A DNA stretch of 64,000 nucleotides from assembly GCF_021134715.1 (NCBI RefSeq), contig NC_060023.1, forward strand, positions 3,596,001 to 3,660,000, in the 5' to 3' direction. This stretch comes from Daphnia pulex. Lineage: Eukaryota > Arthropoda > Branchiopoda > Diplostraca > Daphniidae. Position numbers and translations under genes: made by a program. Every line of letters begins with the position of its first letter. Positions within the stretch are counted from its first letter, which is position 1. The notes beneath the pieces are model-generated. The model was given only the letters and a program-made list of their open reading frames with translations. It ran no database searches and had not been told where the DNA came from. Shown in pieces: positions 22,765 through 35,092 of the stretch.

Positions 22765-23625
22765 GTTATACAATTTAACGTGACCTTATGAAAATAACTT
22801 TTCAGAATTTAGTCGTAGGCACTTTCTCACTAGACCGGCTGGCTGACAGCTTGCTACAAGTTAGAACATGGTAATCGCCATTTTAGTACCGGATGCTACG
22901 TATACCACTGTTGCCATTGTTGAAAATGATGTTTATACCTTTCTGCCGCTTTACTTTTTTCCACTGTTTTCCTAATAATTCCGAATTAGCATATCTTTAA
23001 TTTCAATCACAAATTTTTAATTTAGACGCAATTATAATAAGATACTGAAGTATGAAAATCTTAAATCAGCTAAAAAATACAAAAAATATAATAAAAAAAT
23101 GGCCAGAATACTAAATGACTAAATGTATTCTGATCTGGAATATGGTGTTTTTTATAAAATCCCTCCAGAGTCAAGCTCAGACTCAGATGAAGAAATATGT
23201 TACATTACTTTAGAAAGTTACACCAGATTGAACGTAAGATCACGGAAACCCCACACTTCATTAAAATATAAGTAAGCCCACTAGAGAGAAATGTTTTTTA
23301 ATTACATATTATTGTTGTCTTTTCGAAGATAGCACAAATTTTCTTTCGAGAGTAGAGAATCATTACTTTCTCCTCCATGTATCTTCGTTTTTTAAATGAA
23401 TGACGTATCAATCTTAATTTTGCGAAAGAGGAACATAAAGAGGAATTGTGAGGTAAGATTTTTCAGTATTAGAGTGATTAGAGAAACTGTGGATATTCTG
23501 TACAGGGCACGTGTATTCTTTCAGCTCTTAAGAATGATTAACCGTTCGATCTGGATATTTTCTAATGGGCCACTGTGCAAATATAGATATAGACTACATT
23601 ATAATTCAGAGACCTATTCAAAATT
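22765..23625. other. Intergenic between eIF3d and UQCRC2, with one small frame
   Basis: This AT-rich gap contains the eIF3d promoter (right-most for the minus gene) and the 3' end of UQCRC2. The only coding-like item is the 50-codon frame at 23123-23275. Confidence 0.4.
23123..23275 (+). CDS. Small ORF of 50 residues, unknown
   Basis: ATG at 23123 to TAA at 23273-23275. The peptide has an acidic serine patch (PPESSSDSDEE) followed by a basic end (RSRKPHTSLKYK). It resembles no family I know. A GTAAGA inside it (23234) would make a good splice donor, so it could instead be a first exon. It is opposite in strand to its neighbours. Chance is a real alternative. Confidence 0.25.
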   Translation: MYSDLEYGVFYKIPPESSSDSDEEICYITLESYTRLNVRSRKPHTSLKYK

Positions 23626-25261
23626 TTATAATTCATCGACAAACGGGACGTTGCTCAGGTTTCCAATGGCAGCGACAGTTAGCTTGGCAGAAGCCAACCG
23701 GGAAGCTACAGCGTTGACGTCAGCAATTGAAACATTATCGACAGTAGAAAGAAGATCAGCCCGGTTGAGAAGCGCTTGCAGAGCCAACTCTTCAACTAAC
23801 ACACCAGTGTTCTCTTTGGCCATCAACAAGTCGGCTTTAAGTTGGGCTTTTGCACGGCTCAATTGGCTTTCGTTGACTGAAGCTGATCGCAAAACTTTTG
23901 TAGCGGCGGAAACAACTTTGCCGGCATCTGAGGCTGGGGCAGCGGCCACGAACCCAAATAGACCAGCATCGGAGTAGTTCAAATTCAAGGAAGAAACTGC
24001 ACCAGCACCCAACACTGCTTGGTTTAGTTTTGATCCTGCTCCAGAACCATATTTAACTGGGATTCCTAGACAGTAACAAAGGAGTTATTTTGATAGACTT
24101 TTTAATTGTGGGAAGAAGGGGAATATGATTACCTGCACCCAATGCTCTCTGAAGAAGAGCAAATGCAACCATGGCTTTCGTGTCAGCCAGAGAAGCTCCG
24201 GGAGCAGCTACAGCCACATATGCTAAAGAACTGCTCGTATCCACACGTACTTCTCCTCCGTGTACTTTCGAAGGAGCCCCCGAGCAAGACTGACCAGCTT
24301 TAAGAGCCAAACTTTGGGCGTATGCGACCAAGCGATCGTGAGGAATACCAACTCCAACAACTGCAGCATTGTCTGCACGCAAATTGGCAGCCACAAAGCT
24401 TTGCAGCACTTCTGTTGTATGTTTCCCAACCAAATGTGAGGGGCAGAAAAGACTGTTGGCCAGTCCTGTACGGAAAGCTACCTTGTGAAGGAGTTCAATA
24501 ACTTGTGTCTAAGAATTAAAATATTTGGTTTAACATTCTGTATGATGGTGAAGTATAAATGTGCAATACCTCAGGCTGAACTGCAGCCAAATCAAGCTTA
24601 ATCTTGTACAGGTTATCAGACAGCTCCCAAGGTTTGAATACTTGTTGAGTGGCTGCATCAGCCAGTTTAGGCAGAACTCCATCACTGTGCAATGATAAAA
24701 AATTATTCATTACATAAATCTCAGCAAAATAGACTTGTAAAAACTTGCATTTGTTTGCGAGATGCATCTACGGAGTAGAGAACATGTTCACGACCAGAAG
24801 TGCAGGTCAAAGCAGCTCCAGCCTGATTGATTACACGTGTAAGGGAAAACTGGGTTGATTGTTTAGTACTTAGGCTGGATGTCATTCGCAAAAGATGAAT
24901 GATTCCTTCTTTTCCTGATGGTTCATTCCGTGATCCAGCTCTAAAAAAGAAATTTTTTTATCACTTTAACAAGCACACAAATTCTATTTCTTACTTGAAA
25001 GCGATTCCAACACGAGAAAGGGGGGCGTTAGTTTCAATCGAAGTAACAACAATCCCATTACTCAGAGTGGTAGTTTTCACGGGTTCCCGAGGAACGGGAG
25101 AAAATTCCGTAGCGGCCGGTTTAGCAGCGGCTTGTGCAGCGAAGCCACGCTATTAAAAAGAAGTTATTATCCAATTGATCATTTCACTGAGGAAATTGCT
25201 TAAAAGTTGAATGACTTACAGTGGCTTTGACCGTTTGGGTACTTAGAAATTTCGATGCCAT
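23626..25261 (-). CDS. UQCRC2: Cytochrome b-c1 complex core protein 2 (UQCRC2)
   Basis: Six exons in minus order (25261-25220, 25149-24995, 24940-24749, 24684-24570, 24508-24133, 24065-23626) give 439 residues. It is a core subunit of respiratory complex III, in the M16 peptidase fold. The first 20 residues (MASKFLSTQTVKATRGFAAQ) form a mitochondrial presequence. Family marks are the SNG..VTSIET core, VGIAFKAGSRNE, a degenerate zinc site (the HxxEH of active M16 enzymes is absent, as expected for core 2), NYSDAGLFGF, and the terminal GNLSNVPFVDEL. The third intron begins with GC (GCAAGT) rather than GT; only that choice restores frame and alignment length. It is divergent from the WDFY gene. 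Confidence 0.93.
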
Positions 25262-26039
25262 TTCTTCGATTGGTATACCCCAAACCAGCTGATTGTTTAG
25301 ACCTGAGAAGGAATAATGGCGGATTTTCTACTTTTTATCACCTAGCGGACAAGTCGGTTCAGCAAACCGAAATGAAGTTTTTCTCACCAGGAGTTTCGAC
25401 AAATATGTCCTAAAGCTTAATATTCCTTTCGCCAGATGGCGAGTTGAATTGCGAAATGCGTTTCGGCAACCACATCGTCTGTCAAGAAGAAAATCGTGTC
25501 TGTTTGTGTCTACTGTCTACCAATTTCGTTTCTTCTTATTGACTTGTTTACAAAATTCATCATCCGTTTTTCTGATTCAACTAGTCCATGTAAAAATTTA
25601 TTCATTTTATGAAGTAGATCAATACTATTATTAAACATAGTGCAATCTAGTCCTAATATATTCTTGTTAGTTGTTTATTGATCTGTCATCTGGATTTTAT
25701 TCACCTGCTTGATCTAATATGGCAAACTATTGATTTTGAGTATTTGAGTCATAGCTGAATTGCACTTTTCCTTCATGTATAGTCATAATAATCTATGCTT
25801 GTTAAGCTATTGGTATTAAATCATCGTTAATGTGTAAAAACTGCACAAACCTTGTTTCTATTTATAATCAGAAAAGGGGTGTATTTCCAAACCAACTGCT
25901 CAAGTGGTATACACACTGGTTGGAAAAATAGGAATGGATAGTTTGCATTATTATTTAATGTAAATCTTTACCAATAATATATAAACTTTTTATTCATGTA
26001 TTACTCAGTCAGTCAGGTTGTTCATGAGAAACAATCATT
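25262..26039. promoter_or_regulatory. Divergent intergenic region, UQCRC2 / WDFY
   Basis: It contains the promoters of both flanking genes. It is AT-rich, with no other gene, RNA or repeat recognised. Confidence 0.4.
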
Positions 26040-27817
26040 ATGGCAGCAGAAATCAAGCCAGTTCCTATTCTTGCAACATCAGCTGCAGCAACTAGATCGA
26101 ACCAGAAGAAACCTATTCTATTGCACAAGATTGAGGGCTATGAAGAAACTGTGAATCAAGCTGTTATACTACCAGGCGAGGATGGTGTTGTGGCTGTCTG
26201 TGATGACAGGTTTTATACTATTTCATTTTGTTTATAATTTATGTACATAAAGAAATAAGTTGTCTCATAGGTCTGTAAGAGTCTGGTTGAAACGCGATTC
26301 CGGCCAGTTTTGGCCCAGCATTTGCCATTACATGCCATCAGGAGCAACATCTGTCTGCTTTACCAAAAAAGTCTGGAGAGTATTTGTTGGTCAAGAAAAC
26401 GGCACAGTTTCGGTAATATTTTAAAATTATTTCTTGAATATTGAAGTTCCGCATATCTAAAGTCTCATCTATTTGGTTGTTATTGTACAGGAATTTGTAC
26501 TGGCCGAGGATTATAACTCGCTTACACACAAGCGGGACTATCTATCACATCACGCCCGTGTGACCCAAGTGCACCACGCTCCGACTCCTTCGTGGATACT
26601 TAGTGTTGGTCGTGATAAATGGTTCCAATACTATTGCGCAGTATCAGGCAGACGCCTTGGTGGTCACATTTGTCCAGCGTGGGCATACTGTTTGGAGTAA
26701 ATCTAAAGACTAAAGAAGATTTGTTCTGAAATTCATATATTGATTTTGTCGATGGTTTTCTGTTGTAATAGATTCGATTTCGCATCCCGCCATGTATTTG
26801 TAGGCGACGCTTCTGGTCAGATTACCATGTTAAAGTTGGATCCCCAACCGGACTTGGCCACTAGTAATACCACAACTGAACAGCAGGCTGTTGGAGTTCA
26901 ACAAATCACCGTCTTTAAAGGACATTCTGGTCCAGTTCGTTCTTTAGCCTGGGATGCTGGTCATCAGTTTTTGTTTTCTGGAAGCGAGGATAAAGGCATC
27001 ATCGCTTGGGACATTGGAGGCCAGCAAGGGACGGCATATGAACTTCAAGGGCACAAGTATAAAGAATAATTTCCGTTTTGTGACTGACATTGTTTTGCTT
27101 TATTTTAATATTTTTTATATTTAGGAATAAAGTCATGGCTGTATGTTTTTCTCCCACTGGCCGTAAACTTGTTTCCGGAGGAGAAGACTCCATGTTGTGG
27201 ATATGGAACATGAAAGCTAAACGAATAGAGGTGGAATAACGCCTTAATGATTTAAAATTTCCAATACGGTATCGGGTTATTAAATTCGATACTTTATTTA
27301 GACTTCTGAATGGACCGAGTCCAGTACTTGCCAAAGGTGCAGTCGTCCATTCTTTTGGAATTTGAGGGGGATGTTCGATCAGCGTCAACTAGGTAGGATC
27401 TCAATGCCTGAGTTAACGTAGAAGTTAAATTATTTCAATTGCATGACTATACGTAGGTCTTCGACAACATCATTGTCGGCAATGTGGGAGGGCCGTATGT
27501 GATGACTGCTCACCACATCGCTCCGTTTTACCTGCAATCGGTTATGAATATGAGGTACGAGTTTGTGTCGAATGCAACAAGAGTCTCACCGATGCAAATC
27601 GAGTATCGTTAGCCGTTTGTCAAGAGGCTAAACACTCAATTCTCTGGCTTAATTTGGACGAAGAGCGCGGTCGACTTCTTACTCTTGGCCATGATCGTGT
27701 AAGTTTTCATCCATTATACTTTTCTTTTAGTGATGGGGAAGGATTTTATATTGGAACTTTGTCATGTAGATTATGAAGATCTGGGATGTTTCTTCTCTCC
27801 TGAAGAACGACGCTTGA
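26040..27817 (+). CDS. WD40 repeat and FYVE domain protein, WDFY1/2 type
   Basis: Eight exons (26040-26209, 26271-26412, 26491-26696, 26772-27056, 27125-27230, 27302-27392, 27457-27698, 27770-27817) give 429 residues. The family binds PI3P on early endosomes and acts as a scaffold for kinases such as Akt and PKC-zeta. WD40 repeats cover about 20-300 (for example [35 protein letters not shown]). The FYVE finger inserts at about 306-375, with CQRC, the basic [13 protein letters not shown] core and CVEC. A last WD repeat ([20 protein letters not shown]) follows. Vertebrates have two paralogues; I cannot say which name fits better. Confidence 0.92.
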
Positions 27818-28757
27818 GTTTAATATCCTGATATATATCATTTGGCTGTGATCGTTTAAATTTCATCGTCATAAACCCTTCCCGCCTGTTCTCACAGCTA
27901 TTTGTAATTTTCATTCCAATGCGGTCTGATATTGTATTCTCTAACCGTGCCCTCCCTCTCCCCTCCCCCCCCCCCTGCACCTGTTATATTTTGGTGAGAT
28001 TTGTGGATAGTTAATATTCGTTTCGATGAATATCTTTGTTTCTTTGTTTGCTATATGTTCTAATCTGCAGCTTGCAGTAATTTTCTTTGGCAAAATCGGT
28101 CATCCTCCCGTTGTGCTCCTCCTCAACATGTGCGCCTTAAGCCCTTCATGTATATCCAATTTGAACTCGAATAAAATTCATTAATTAAGATAAATTAATT
28201 AATATTTTCGAGTGCCAAATTGATATAAATGTTAATTGTCATCGAGTAAACTTTAAACGTGAAAATAATTCTTATACTGAACAATTTTATCGAAAATTGT
28301 AAAATATCTGGTTATGTGGATGTATTTGAATGCGTAAAAAATATCATAGCCAATCAATAGCAAATTTTGATTTTTAGTTCTGAGACATTTAGTTTGGAAA
28401 TGTGATTAAAAAATAGTGTGATAAAGCAATTCTTGGAGAAGGTTGGAGGAAGAGAAAGAGGTAGACATACAGAATCCTGTGAAGGGGGTGGGAAATAGTT
28501 TCCTCGTTCGCGCTGATTGGCGCAGATGTTGACTGGCTCAGTCCCTAGAGGGTCGGAAACGTGGGAAAGAAGGGTAGTGGTAACCTGTGAGACACAGAAT
28601 TCAAAACTCTGAAACAGCATTCGAAGGTTTAAAACGAAAGGAGCAAGTCGTTAGGTGAAATTGTCCAACATTTTCTGTTTGTCACCAAGTGTTATTATTT
28701 AGTAAGCGTCTACTGTTACATCTTACATACACGACTTGTATTCTTAAATCAGCAAAA
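27818..28757. other. Intergenic between WDFY and Nanos
   Basis: It contains the WDFY 3' region, a C-run near 27960-27976, and the Nanos promoter and leader. No additional coding frame or RNA gene is seen. Confidence 0.4.
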
Positions 28758-29626
28758 ATGATTCGACATCAGTATCTTGCGGGTAAAAGTTTTACCTACT
28801 TTTTTCTTTTCCGAAATGCGAATTTTTGTTTTCGATCTCTGAATTCTTTTAACTATTAATTACTAGTGAATTTTAGTTAATATCTATTTTGATTTTGGTT
28901 CTATTTATTAGGCAGAGCATTAACAAAGAAGTCTGTAGCAACAACTATCCAGTCTATTGAGGAGGATGAAGGATATGGCACTTCTTCTCCCACCATAGAC
29001 AGCCCACAGTTGAATAACAACATTTTCACTTTCGTAGAGCCTTCTGTTGGTCCTACTGCTCCACCTGTTAGTAAGGTTTCGGAAGATGAATGGTCTTCCC
29101 TGGAAAAGGAGTTAAATCAAGTTCTGAATATGCAGCCGTTGACTGAGTCTCGTGTCAAACCTCCAAGTGTATTTAAACTTGGATCTACCAAAATGTCAAT
29201 CTACTCCACCACTGCTGCGAACAAGCAATCTCGAGTTAATTGTCAATTTTGCGCCAAAAACGGAGAAATTCGCAGCGTGGTATGTTCAAATTTCGTAGAC
29301 CATTTCTGAAATTGGAAATCTAACTAAAATGTCTTCATTCTTCAAGGTTGAGTCCCACACCTTACGCCATCCAATCACCCGTGCTATTATTTGTCCAGTA
29401 TTGCGAAAGTACGTTTGTGAGATGTGCGGGGCAACAGGCGACAACGCTCACACCAAGTTTTATTGTAATACATTTTAATTTTTAGTTAATGATTCACGAC
29501 AGTTTGTCTGACTTAATTCATCTAATTGTCTTAGGTCCGGAAAATCGCAGCCGGAAGATAGCGCCCATGGCTATCCTGCTGAAAACTACCCGCAACAACG
29601 CAACCGGTAAACGGACTCATATGTGA
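28758..29626 (+). CDS. nanos: Nanos-type CCHC zinc finger protein
   Basis: Four exons (28758-28782, 28912-29279, 29347-29464, 29535-29626) give 200 residues. Nanos is a germ-line translational repressor that works with Pumilio and the CCR4-NOT deadenylase. Both zinc knuckles are complete: Cys119-Cys122-His135-Cys147 (C-x2-C-x12-H-x11-C) and Cys155-Cys158-His166-Cys171 (C-x2-C-x7-H-x4-C), including [19 protein letters not shown]. The first 115 residues are unstructured, rich in Ser, Thr and Pro, with no motif I can assign. The intron inside the zinc domain (29465-29534) falls just before the last zinc cysteine. A basic tail of about 25 residues ends the protein. An AATAAA is at 29812-29817. 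Confidence 0.93.
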
Positions 29627-30950
29627 CCCCGAATACAATTCCACCACTCCGGGAATTTAACTTATTGTTTCTTTGGCACTGAAATTAAGCGATATGCATT
29701 TTGTGATCGTATCTAACATCCCCCACATGAAATCTGGAAAAGTTGTAATGAGTTTAATCGTGATTTAATTTCTAATTGTCAATTTTTATGTGATCGAAAT
29801 ATGGATCTGAAAATAAAGAAAAATAGCTGAATTTTGAGGCAAGAGATCGAAAAAGGAAATAATTAATTAGTACTTAAATAGATTACAATTAGATGCAATG
29901 CAATCTTGTCCTCTCTTCGGTCTACTACACACTTGGTAACACCGAATCTAATTGAATGACAGGATCGAGTATTATGCATATAGACATGGCCTATCTGCTG
30001 ACAATGACTGGAATCGTTCGGGAATTGTCTGAACATGGAAAACAAGAGACGAAGGATGAACCTCGCAGCTATATGTGTGTGCTGTTTGTTGTGTTGTTAT
30101 TTTCTCTCCTGTGTGTATATACCTGCTATATACGTTTGTTCTCCATAACCTTGATGGAGAGTCACGCAGTCACGGGCTTTTGCCATGGTTTATTGCTGTG
30201 TCTCTCTCTCTCTCTGCTCCAACATTATCTTGTACACTAGGCCTATTTTACTTTCCCTCTTTTTTTTCACTTGCGTTTGTGTTCGCTGTTGCGTCATCAT
30301 TGCATCACGTCGAGCGCATCCTTTCCTCCTTTTTTCTTCTTCTTCTTCTTGGTGGTGTATGACTAGATTGTGTTAGACAAAGACCTCATCTCTTTTTCAA
30401 TTGATGGTGTAGACTCTCTCTCTCTATATATAGCTAACTTGATGATAACGGGAGACACACAACTCCGATTATTCTCACTCTCCTTTCTAATTGTATATAA
30501 TATATGTACCTTGGATCTATACCACAGCATAGTTGGAGTATTGCATCACACTTAGATGGGTCATGGTTCGTGTAGGAAGATTGCAATAACGCAGGCTTAG
30601 GCTAATATACTATATATAAGTACTCAAGCAGTTAATTTCCCAAATTATATTTCACAGATTTTAAATGTACGCTGACGAATAAAACCTATTACACATACAA
30701 TTTTCACGAATACGCCTGTTATATTCGGATGGAAATTTTTAAAAAAAAAGTTTAATTTCTCCAGGAGAACTGAATTGAATTTGAACTTTTTGACCCGATT
30801 TGCAGCATCGGGAAAAAAAATGTAAAATGACGGTGAGACATTTAAATAAGAGAAATCCGAGCACAGCAATATAGGTCCTTGAAATCTTTTCCCCCAAAAA
30901 GTAGAAAGAATATAATTACAGCGTCGGCTTCATCGGCTTGATGTTTACGG
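29627..30950 (+). other. Nanos 3' region, with two Pumilio-type motifs
   Basis: AATAAA (29812-29817) could end a short form of the transcript. Beyond it TGTATATA, the consensus Pumilio binding element, occurs at 30114-30121 and 30492-30499, which would only be transcribed in a longer form. The rest is AT-rich with CT microsatellite runs near 30200-30235 and 30415-30427. Confidence 0.35.
29812..29817 (+). terminator. AATAAA, candidate Nanos poly(A) signal
   Basis: It is a canonical hexamer about 185 bases after the Nanos stop codon. Confidence 0.45.
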
Positions 30951-32395
30951 TAGACCAAAGATCGTTATAAAACACCGGTTTATATGTAGCTTTTATTCAT
31001 TCGCATTATAAATATGCATAGCCCTACGGCGTAATAAAGTTGGGGCGAGGTGCTGGTATCATCCGACTTCAGTAATTGCGACCATCTAGTAAAATTCTGA
31101 ATCGTTCTGAATTAGCGCATAAATACATTTTACGTGAATTAACCTTCTACTGACATTGCCATTTGAAAAGTTCGCTGCATTTTATAAAGGGGTGATTCCA
31201 TATGAAAACGACCAAAACCTGTAGCGACCATCTCACGGATTTGATCGCCACTATAGGCTTTTTCGATTCATATGAATAAAAAAAAAATTTCTTCGAAGGA
31301 TTTTGAAAAAAAATGGCGCGTTCGCCTGGCGCGAACGTTCGATTTTTTAAAAAGTCCGCTTGACCATATAATCATTACATTTTTTTTAGCATATTGGAAT
31401 GCGATTATTGGCTCATTTATCTATCAGAACATGTTCTCATAAGGATAAACTATTTTTTAAGACCAAGCGCGACAAAATCAAAGGTTGCACCACCTGGTGG
31501 CGCGAAATTTAAAAAGTTAAAAAATGAGCAAATTTGATGTGATAAAAGGTTAAGTTAAAACTGACGTAGGTTCAAAAAAATAAGTGAAAATGTAAACGAG
31601 AACTTTGTCAATGTGTGGTCTAAATTTGAAACTCGTAGCTTAAGTTGAAAGTATTATTTCTTAATTTTAAAAGTACAACAAAATTTTTTTTTCTCAAAAT
31701 TGACGTTTTTCAACTTAAAAAACGGGAATGACAGGCCTTTTAAATAATTTAAGCTGGAAAAATAATACTTACTTACTGTGATTGACTCTTTTATTTCGCT
31801 TTTATAGCTTTATAAGTACACAAGCAATGTGCATTCAGGGGTTGGGGCTTAAGCTCATAGTTCACCCTAATCACCCAAATGTCCACAAGGCAGCGCTGAT
31901 CAGCAGGTCCGACTACTGGCTTCAGCCGAGATAGCCAATTCCAACCATAAGTTCCCCCACCATACTAATACACCATGCCTAGACTGGCAACGTTCTCTGG
32001 AAACCCCTTCTCAAAAATTGGCAGCCCTGCTTGGAACATATTCCCGTAAACATTCAGGCAGAATGTAACGGCAGTCACACTCAGTAAGTGATAGCTCCGC
32101 AACTTATCTTAACTTATCGGAATCACCTAGATTGCTGGCAATAGTTGAAACTTGTCGAACGTTAAAAATACAATTAAGAACACTATCTGTATAAACATGC
32201 ACAACACATAATAACACAACCTTCGAACACTACGGAACAAAAACCAAACCCGATATATATTTCTTAATTGCAAGCAAATTTTGAGTCTTTCCAATGCAAC
32301 ACTGGCATAGTGCGATAGGGTCATATTAGCATTTCTGAAATTGAATTGTTTAGATTAGTTTCCATCCAAGTTAACATAAAATACATGCATCAACT
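30951..32395. other. Non-coding AT-rich region, probably old repeats
   Basis: No coding frame of note. The stretch around 31180-31700 has the texture of repetitive DNA (A/T runs around GC-rich words such as GGCGCG), but I find no second copy in this window. Confidence 0.3.
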
Positions 32396-32645
32396 TTACA
32401 TGGTTTCAGTGAATATCATTTCACGTAGTTCATCTTCAGCAAAGACAAAATCTGGGTACCCATGCCCAATGATCCAGTCCTCCACACCATGAAGGGGGGC
32501 GACCAATTTCCCAAATGGGTAACATTGAGATGACAAGTTAGTCGCAGCATTCTGAACTTCTTCGATTAATCTTTGGCTGAACACCCAGTCCTTCCAGACA
32601 ACTTTCTTCTTTTCAGGAGACTGGTTGTGCATTTGAATCCATCTG
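32396..32645 (-). CDS. Possible last exon of an unknown gene
   Basis: On the minus strand an acceptor-like sequence (TCTTACACAG) precedes an open frame from about 32644 to TAA at 32396-32398: about 80 residues, hydrophilic and balanced, containing VVWKDWVFSQRLIEEVQNAA and GVEDWIIGHGYPDF. Composition is more protein-like than its surroundings. I cannot name a family and found no upstream exon in a matching phase. It could be a fragment of a mobile element protein. Confidence 0.35.
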
Positions 32646-34314
32646 TGTAAGATTAGAATAAGACAAACTTGAATACTTTTCCAATAAAATTAAGCAGTAT
32701 AAGGATAAGGATAAGGATAAGGACTAAAACAACCTTTCCGAATTTATTGATTAAGATTCAAGATATATCGAATTGTGTGGAAATTTTCCTTTTGCCCTCC
32801 CAGCCTTTATTTTAGGGAAGAGCTCATTGAAGAAGGAAATTAGGGATTTTTTGTACCTCTTTCTTCAGTTTCACTCTGCTAACGTGAACATTTTCCATTT
32901 TTACTTGGGACTAGTAACGATTTTTTTTGTCTTGAAAAATTGGGTGTTTGGGCAACAGTCATGTTTGATCAGGGTCCTCGCTATCTGATTCCAGGTTTGT
33001 ATCTGAAAGGGATTTTTCAAGTTCTTTGATTTGATGTCATCTTTTTTTTCCTTTTCCTTCGGGTAAGAGATAGGGCGTTAGAACTAATAAAAAAATTAGC
33101 TTACGTTTTAAATTTGACGAATAAAACTAGGAGGTTGCGCTACTGCTGTTGCATCTGAATCTTATTCATCCGACTCAAGGAATGAGTCGGAGAATGCATG
33201 CTCTAGTTCGTCTACTTCTTCCTCATCTTCCTGGTTCTCCATAACTTTCTTCCTTTCCTCGACAGCTTTCAGTTTGTCCTTTTCCTTTTTTCTTCGATGG
33301 CTTTCTGTTTTTCTTTCTGTTTTTCTTGTTCTAGCCATTCTTCCAACATTTTTACCAATTCTTTAAATGGGTTCCTTGTTTCAGACTTTTTTCCTTTTTT
33401 CTTCTGGAATATTTTTTTTTGCTTTTGGGATTTTTTAGGCCCTATTGCCTGCAATTTCTTTTTCCAGCTTCTCAATTTGTTGTCTTCTTTTTATTTAGTT
33501 TTCCTTGAAACCGACGTAAAACTTGAAGTATTTTCCTCAGAAATGGTCAGTGGTCAGAAGTTGTCGACAAAAATTTTCTTAGCTATGTTCATATATTCAT
33601 ACTTAGCATTTCTCTACATTATTTCTAGTTTACTTTGTAATATTCAACTTTAACACTTTTCATTTTTAGATAATTCTATTACAAATTCAATCTGCCCAAA
33701 TAAAACACTGTATTTGTAACACGAGTAAGATATACAGCAATCAAAGTTTACATTTGGTTTGTCGACTAATCAATCATGAAATTTCCGTGTCATTGTTTGT
33801 TACAAGGTTTGGATAACACAACCAACTTATTGGTGAAAACTAGAGGGTTGCAACTGTAAAGGGCGATTTTTAAAAAAATTTAGAAAATAGGGCCCTTTTT
33901 TTCGTAGCGCCATTACGAATGCACGGCGAACGATAAAATTTTCGCTCGGCGAAATTGGTACAGGTGATCCCATGTACAGGAGTAAAGGGATTGAAAATAA
34001 CAAAAAGCCGATCCCCACATCCTGTTCATAATTTAGTTTCAACCTTACACTAAAAAACAAATGTTTTTTTTATATTAAATAAAAACGAGTGACACGTAGC
34101 GCCATAAGACGCCGTGTTAAATGCGGCCGAAATTGGTACAGTGTACAACTTTTCGTTGGTAGGTACTGTACATCATGAAGAAACATTAGGATGAAGAAAA
34201 CCGAGTGAACCTTTACATTGGAGCGTAAGGTATCTTTTTCAAGGAGAGGGAGATAAAAATCTTTTACGCGTGGCAGGATTTGCATGGCCTCCCTCAGCTA
34301 CCTCCTTCCATCCA
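32646..34314. other. Mostly non-coding, with a short GGATAA tandem repeat
   Basis: A few units of GGATAA lie at about 32700-32724. A Lys/Glu-rich minus-strand frame at 33269-33475 is low complexity and probably chance. No gene recognised. Confidence 0.35.
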
Positions 34315-34439
34315 TCAGACTCATCGGTGGAGCTTAATCCATTTTCTTATGGTTTTGCTAACAAATTGGGTGTTCCAAAATTTTAATTTGGCTGCTCCTA
34401 TTAACACGGTTGAAATAAAACGTGAATTATTTATAGGCC
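34315..34439. repeat. 125-bp direct repeat, copy 1
   Basis: It is closely similar along its full length to 40838-40962, in the same orientation. It starts TCAGACTCATCGGTGGAG and ends TTATAGGCC. Its right end falls exactly where the JmjC-like reading frame (minus strand) stops. Confidence 0.8.
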
Positions 34440-34881
34440 GGGTTTGCCAAAGTGAAGTTTGTTGATGCTGAAGAGGTACAAATCCTCCACGTGCCAGCAG
34501 TAGAAACTACCCAGCTGACCGAGGAAGATTTGAGGAACTTTAATTCCAGGTAAAATTTCATCTGGGCGATGCAGAAATGGCCTAAAAGTCTCGCGAAGAT
34601 CGGGTAGGTACCTATTCAAAATGAAAAATGGATTAGGCATTCCCATTATGAATATCTGTTGTTTTTTAAAACCACATACTGTTGCTGTTAACGGGGAAGA
34701 GGGAAAACTGAATATCAAACGTATTGCGGATGCTGTTCCCTACCTTCCGCAACGTTCTTGAAATGGTGCAGCATGGCAAGCCAAATGGGCAACTTTTGCT
34801 TTGTTACGCTGCTGTAGAGAGCTCCGCGTTTTGCTTCGTTGGCTTTAAGGGAGAAATCGACCAAATTCTCAAGAGTGACAT
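34440..34881 (-). pseudogene. Truncated JmjC demethylase-like gene fragment
   Basis: Two minus-strand exons (34881-34744 and 34684-34440) keep one frame across a GT-AG intron. The second contains KVPQIFLGQLGSFYCWHVED then LYLFSINKLHFGKP, which is the first half of a JmjC domain as found in KDM4/KDM5 demethylases, including the iron-binding His and Glu of WHVED. These enzymes remove methyl groups from histone H3 lysines using Fe(II) and 2-oxoglutarate. The domain is cut off at the 125-bp repeat, losing the final iron-binding His and the substrate site, so the copy should be inactive. Upstream the same frame can be followed to 35092-35047, next to the CCHC gene, separated from it by one TGA. 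Confidence 0.6.
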
Positions 34882-35092
34882 CTGTTAAGAATTGGAAATG
34901 AGTTTGAAGAATGGATTGAGTATTAGATTTATTTCAAATTGATCAAACTCATCTTCAACTCGTCAACACCAAACCGGAGTTTTCTGATATTAAAAAAAAA
35001 ACTTTGTTTAAAGTGGGCCTCTTAATTCATAGAAATGGCTACTCACCGATCAAAGACAGCCTGAAGAACTCTGACTTGTCATCGGAGCTGAG

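Noticed and set aside
30180-30430. CT-rich tracts as a regulatory element
   Set aside because: They are simple microsatellite runs with no further structure.
34436-34551. A plus-strand exon-like frame (AGFAKVKFVDAEEV...) with acceptor and donor
   Set aside because: It is the exact antisense of the JmjC segment, whose minus-strand reading matches a known domain; the plus-strand reading matches nothing.
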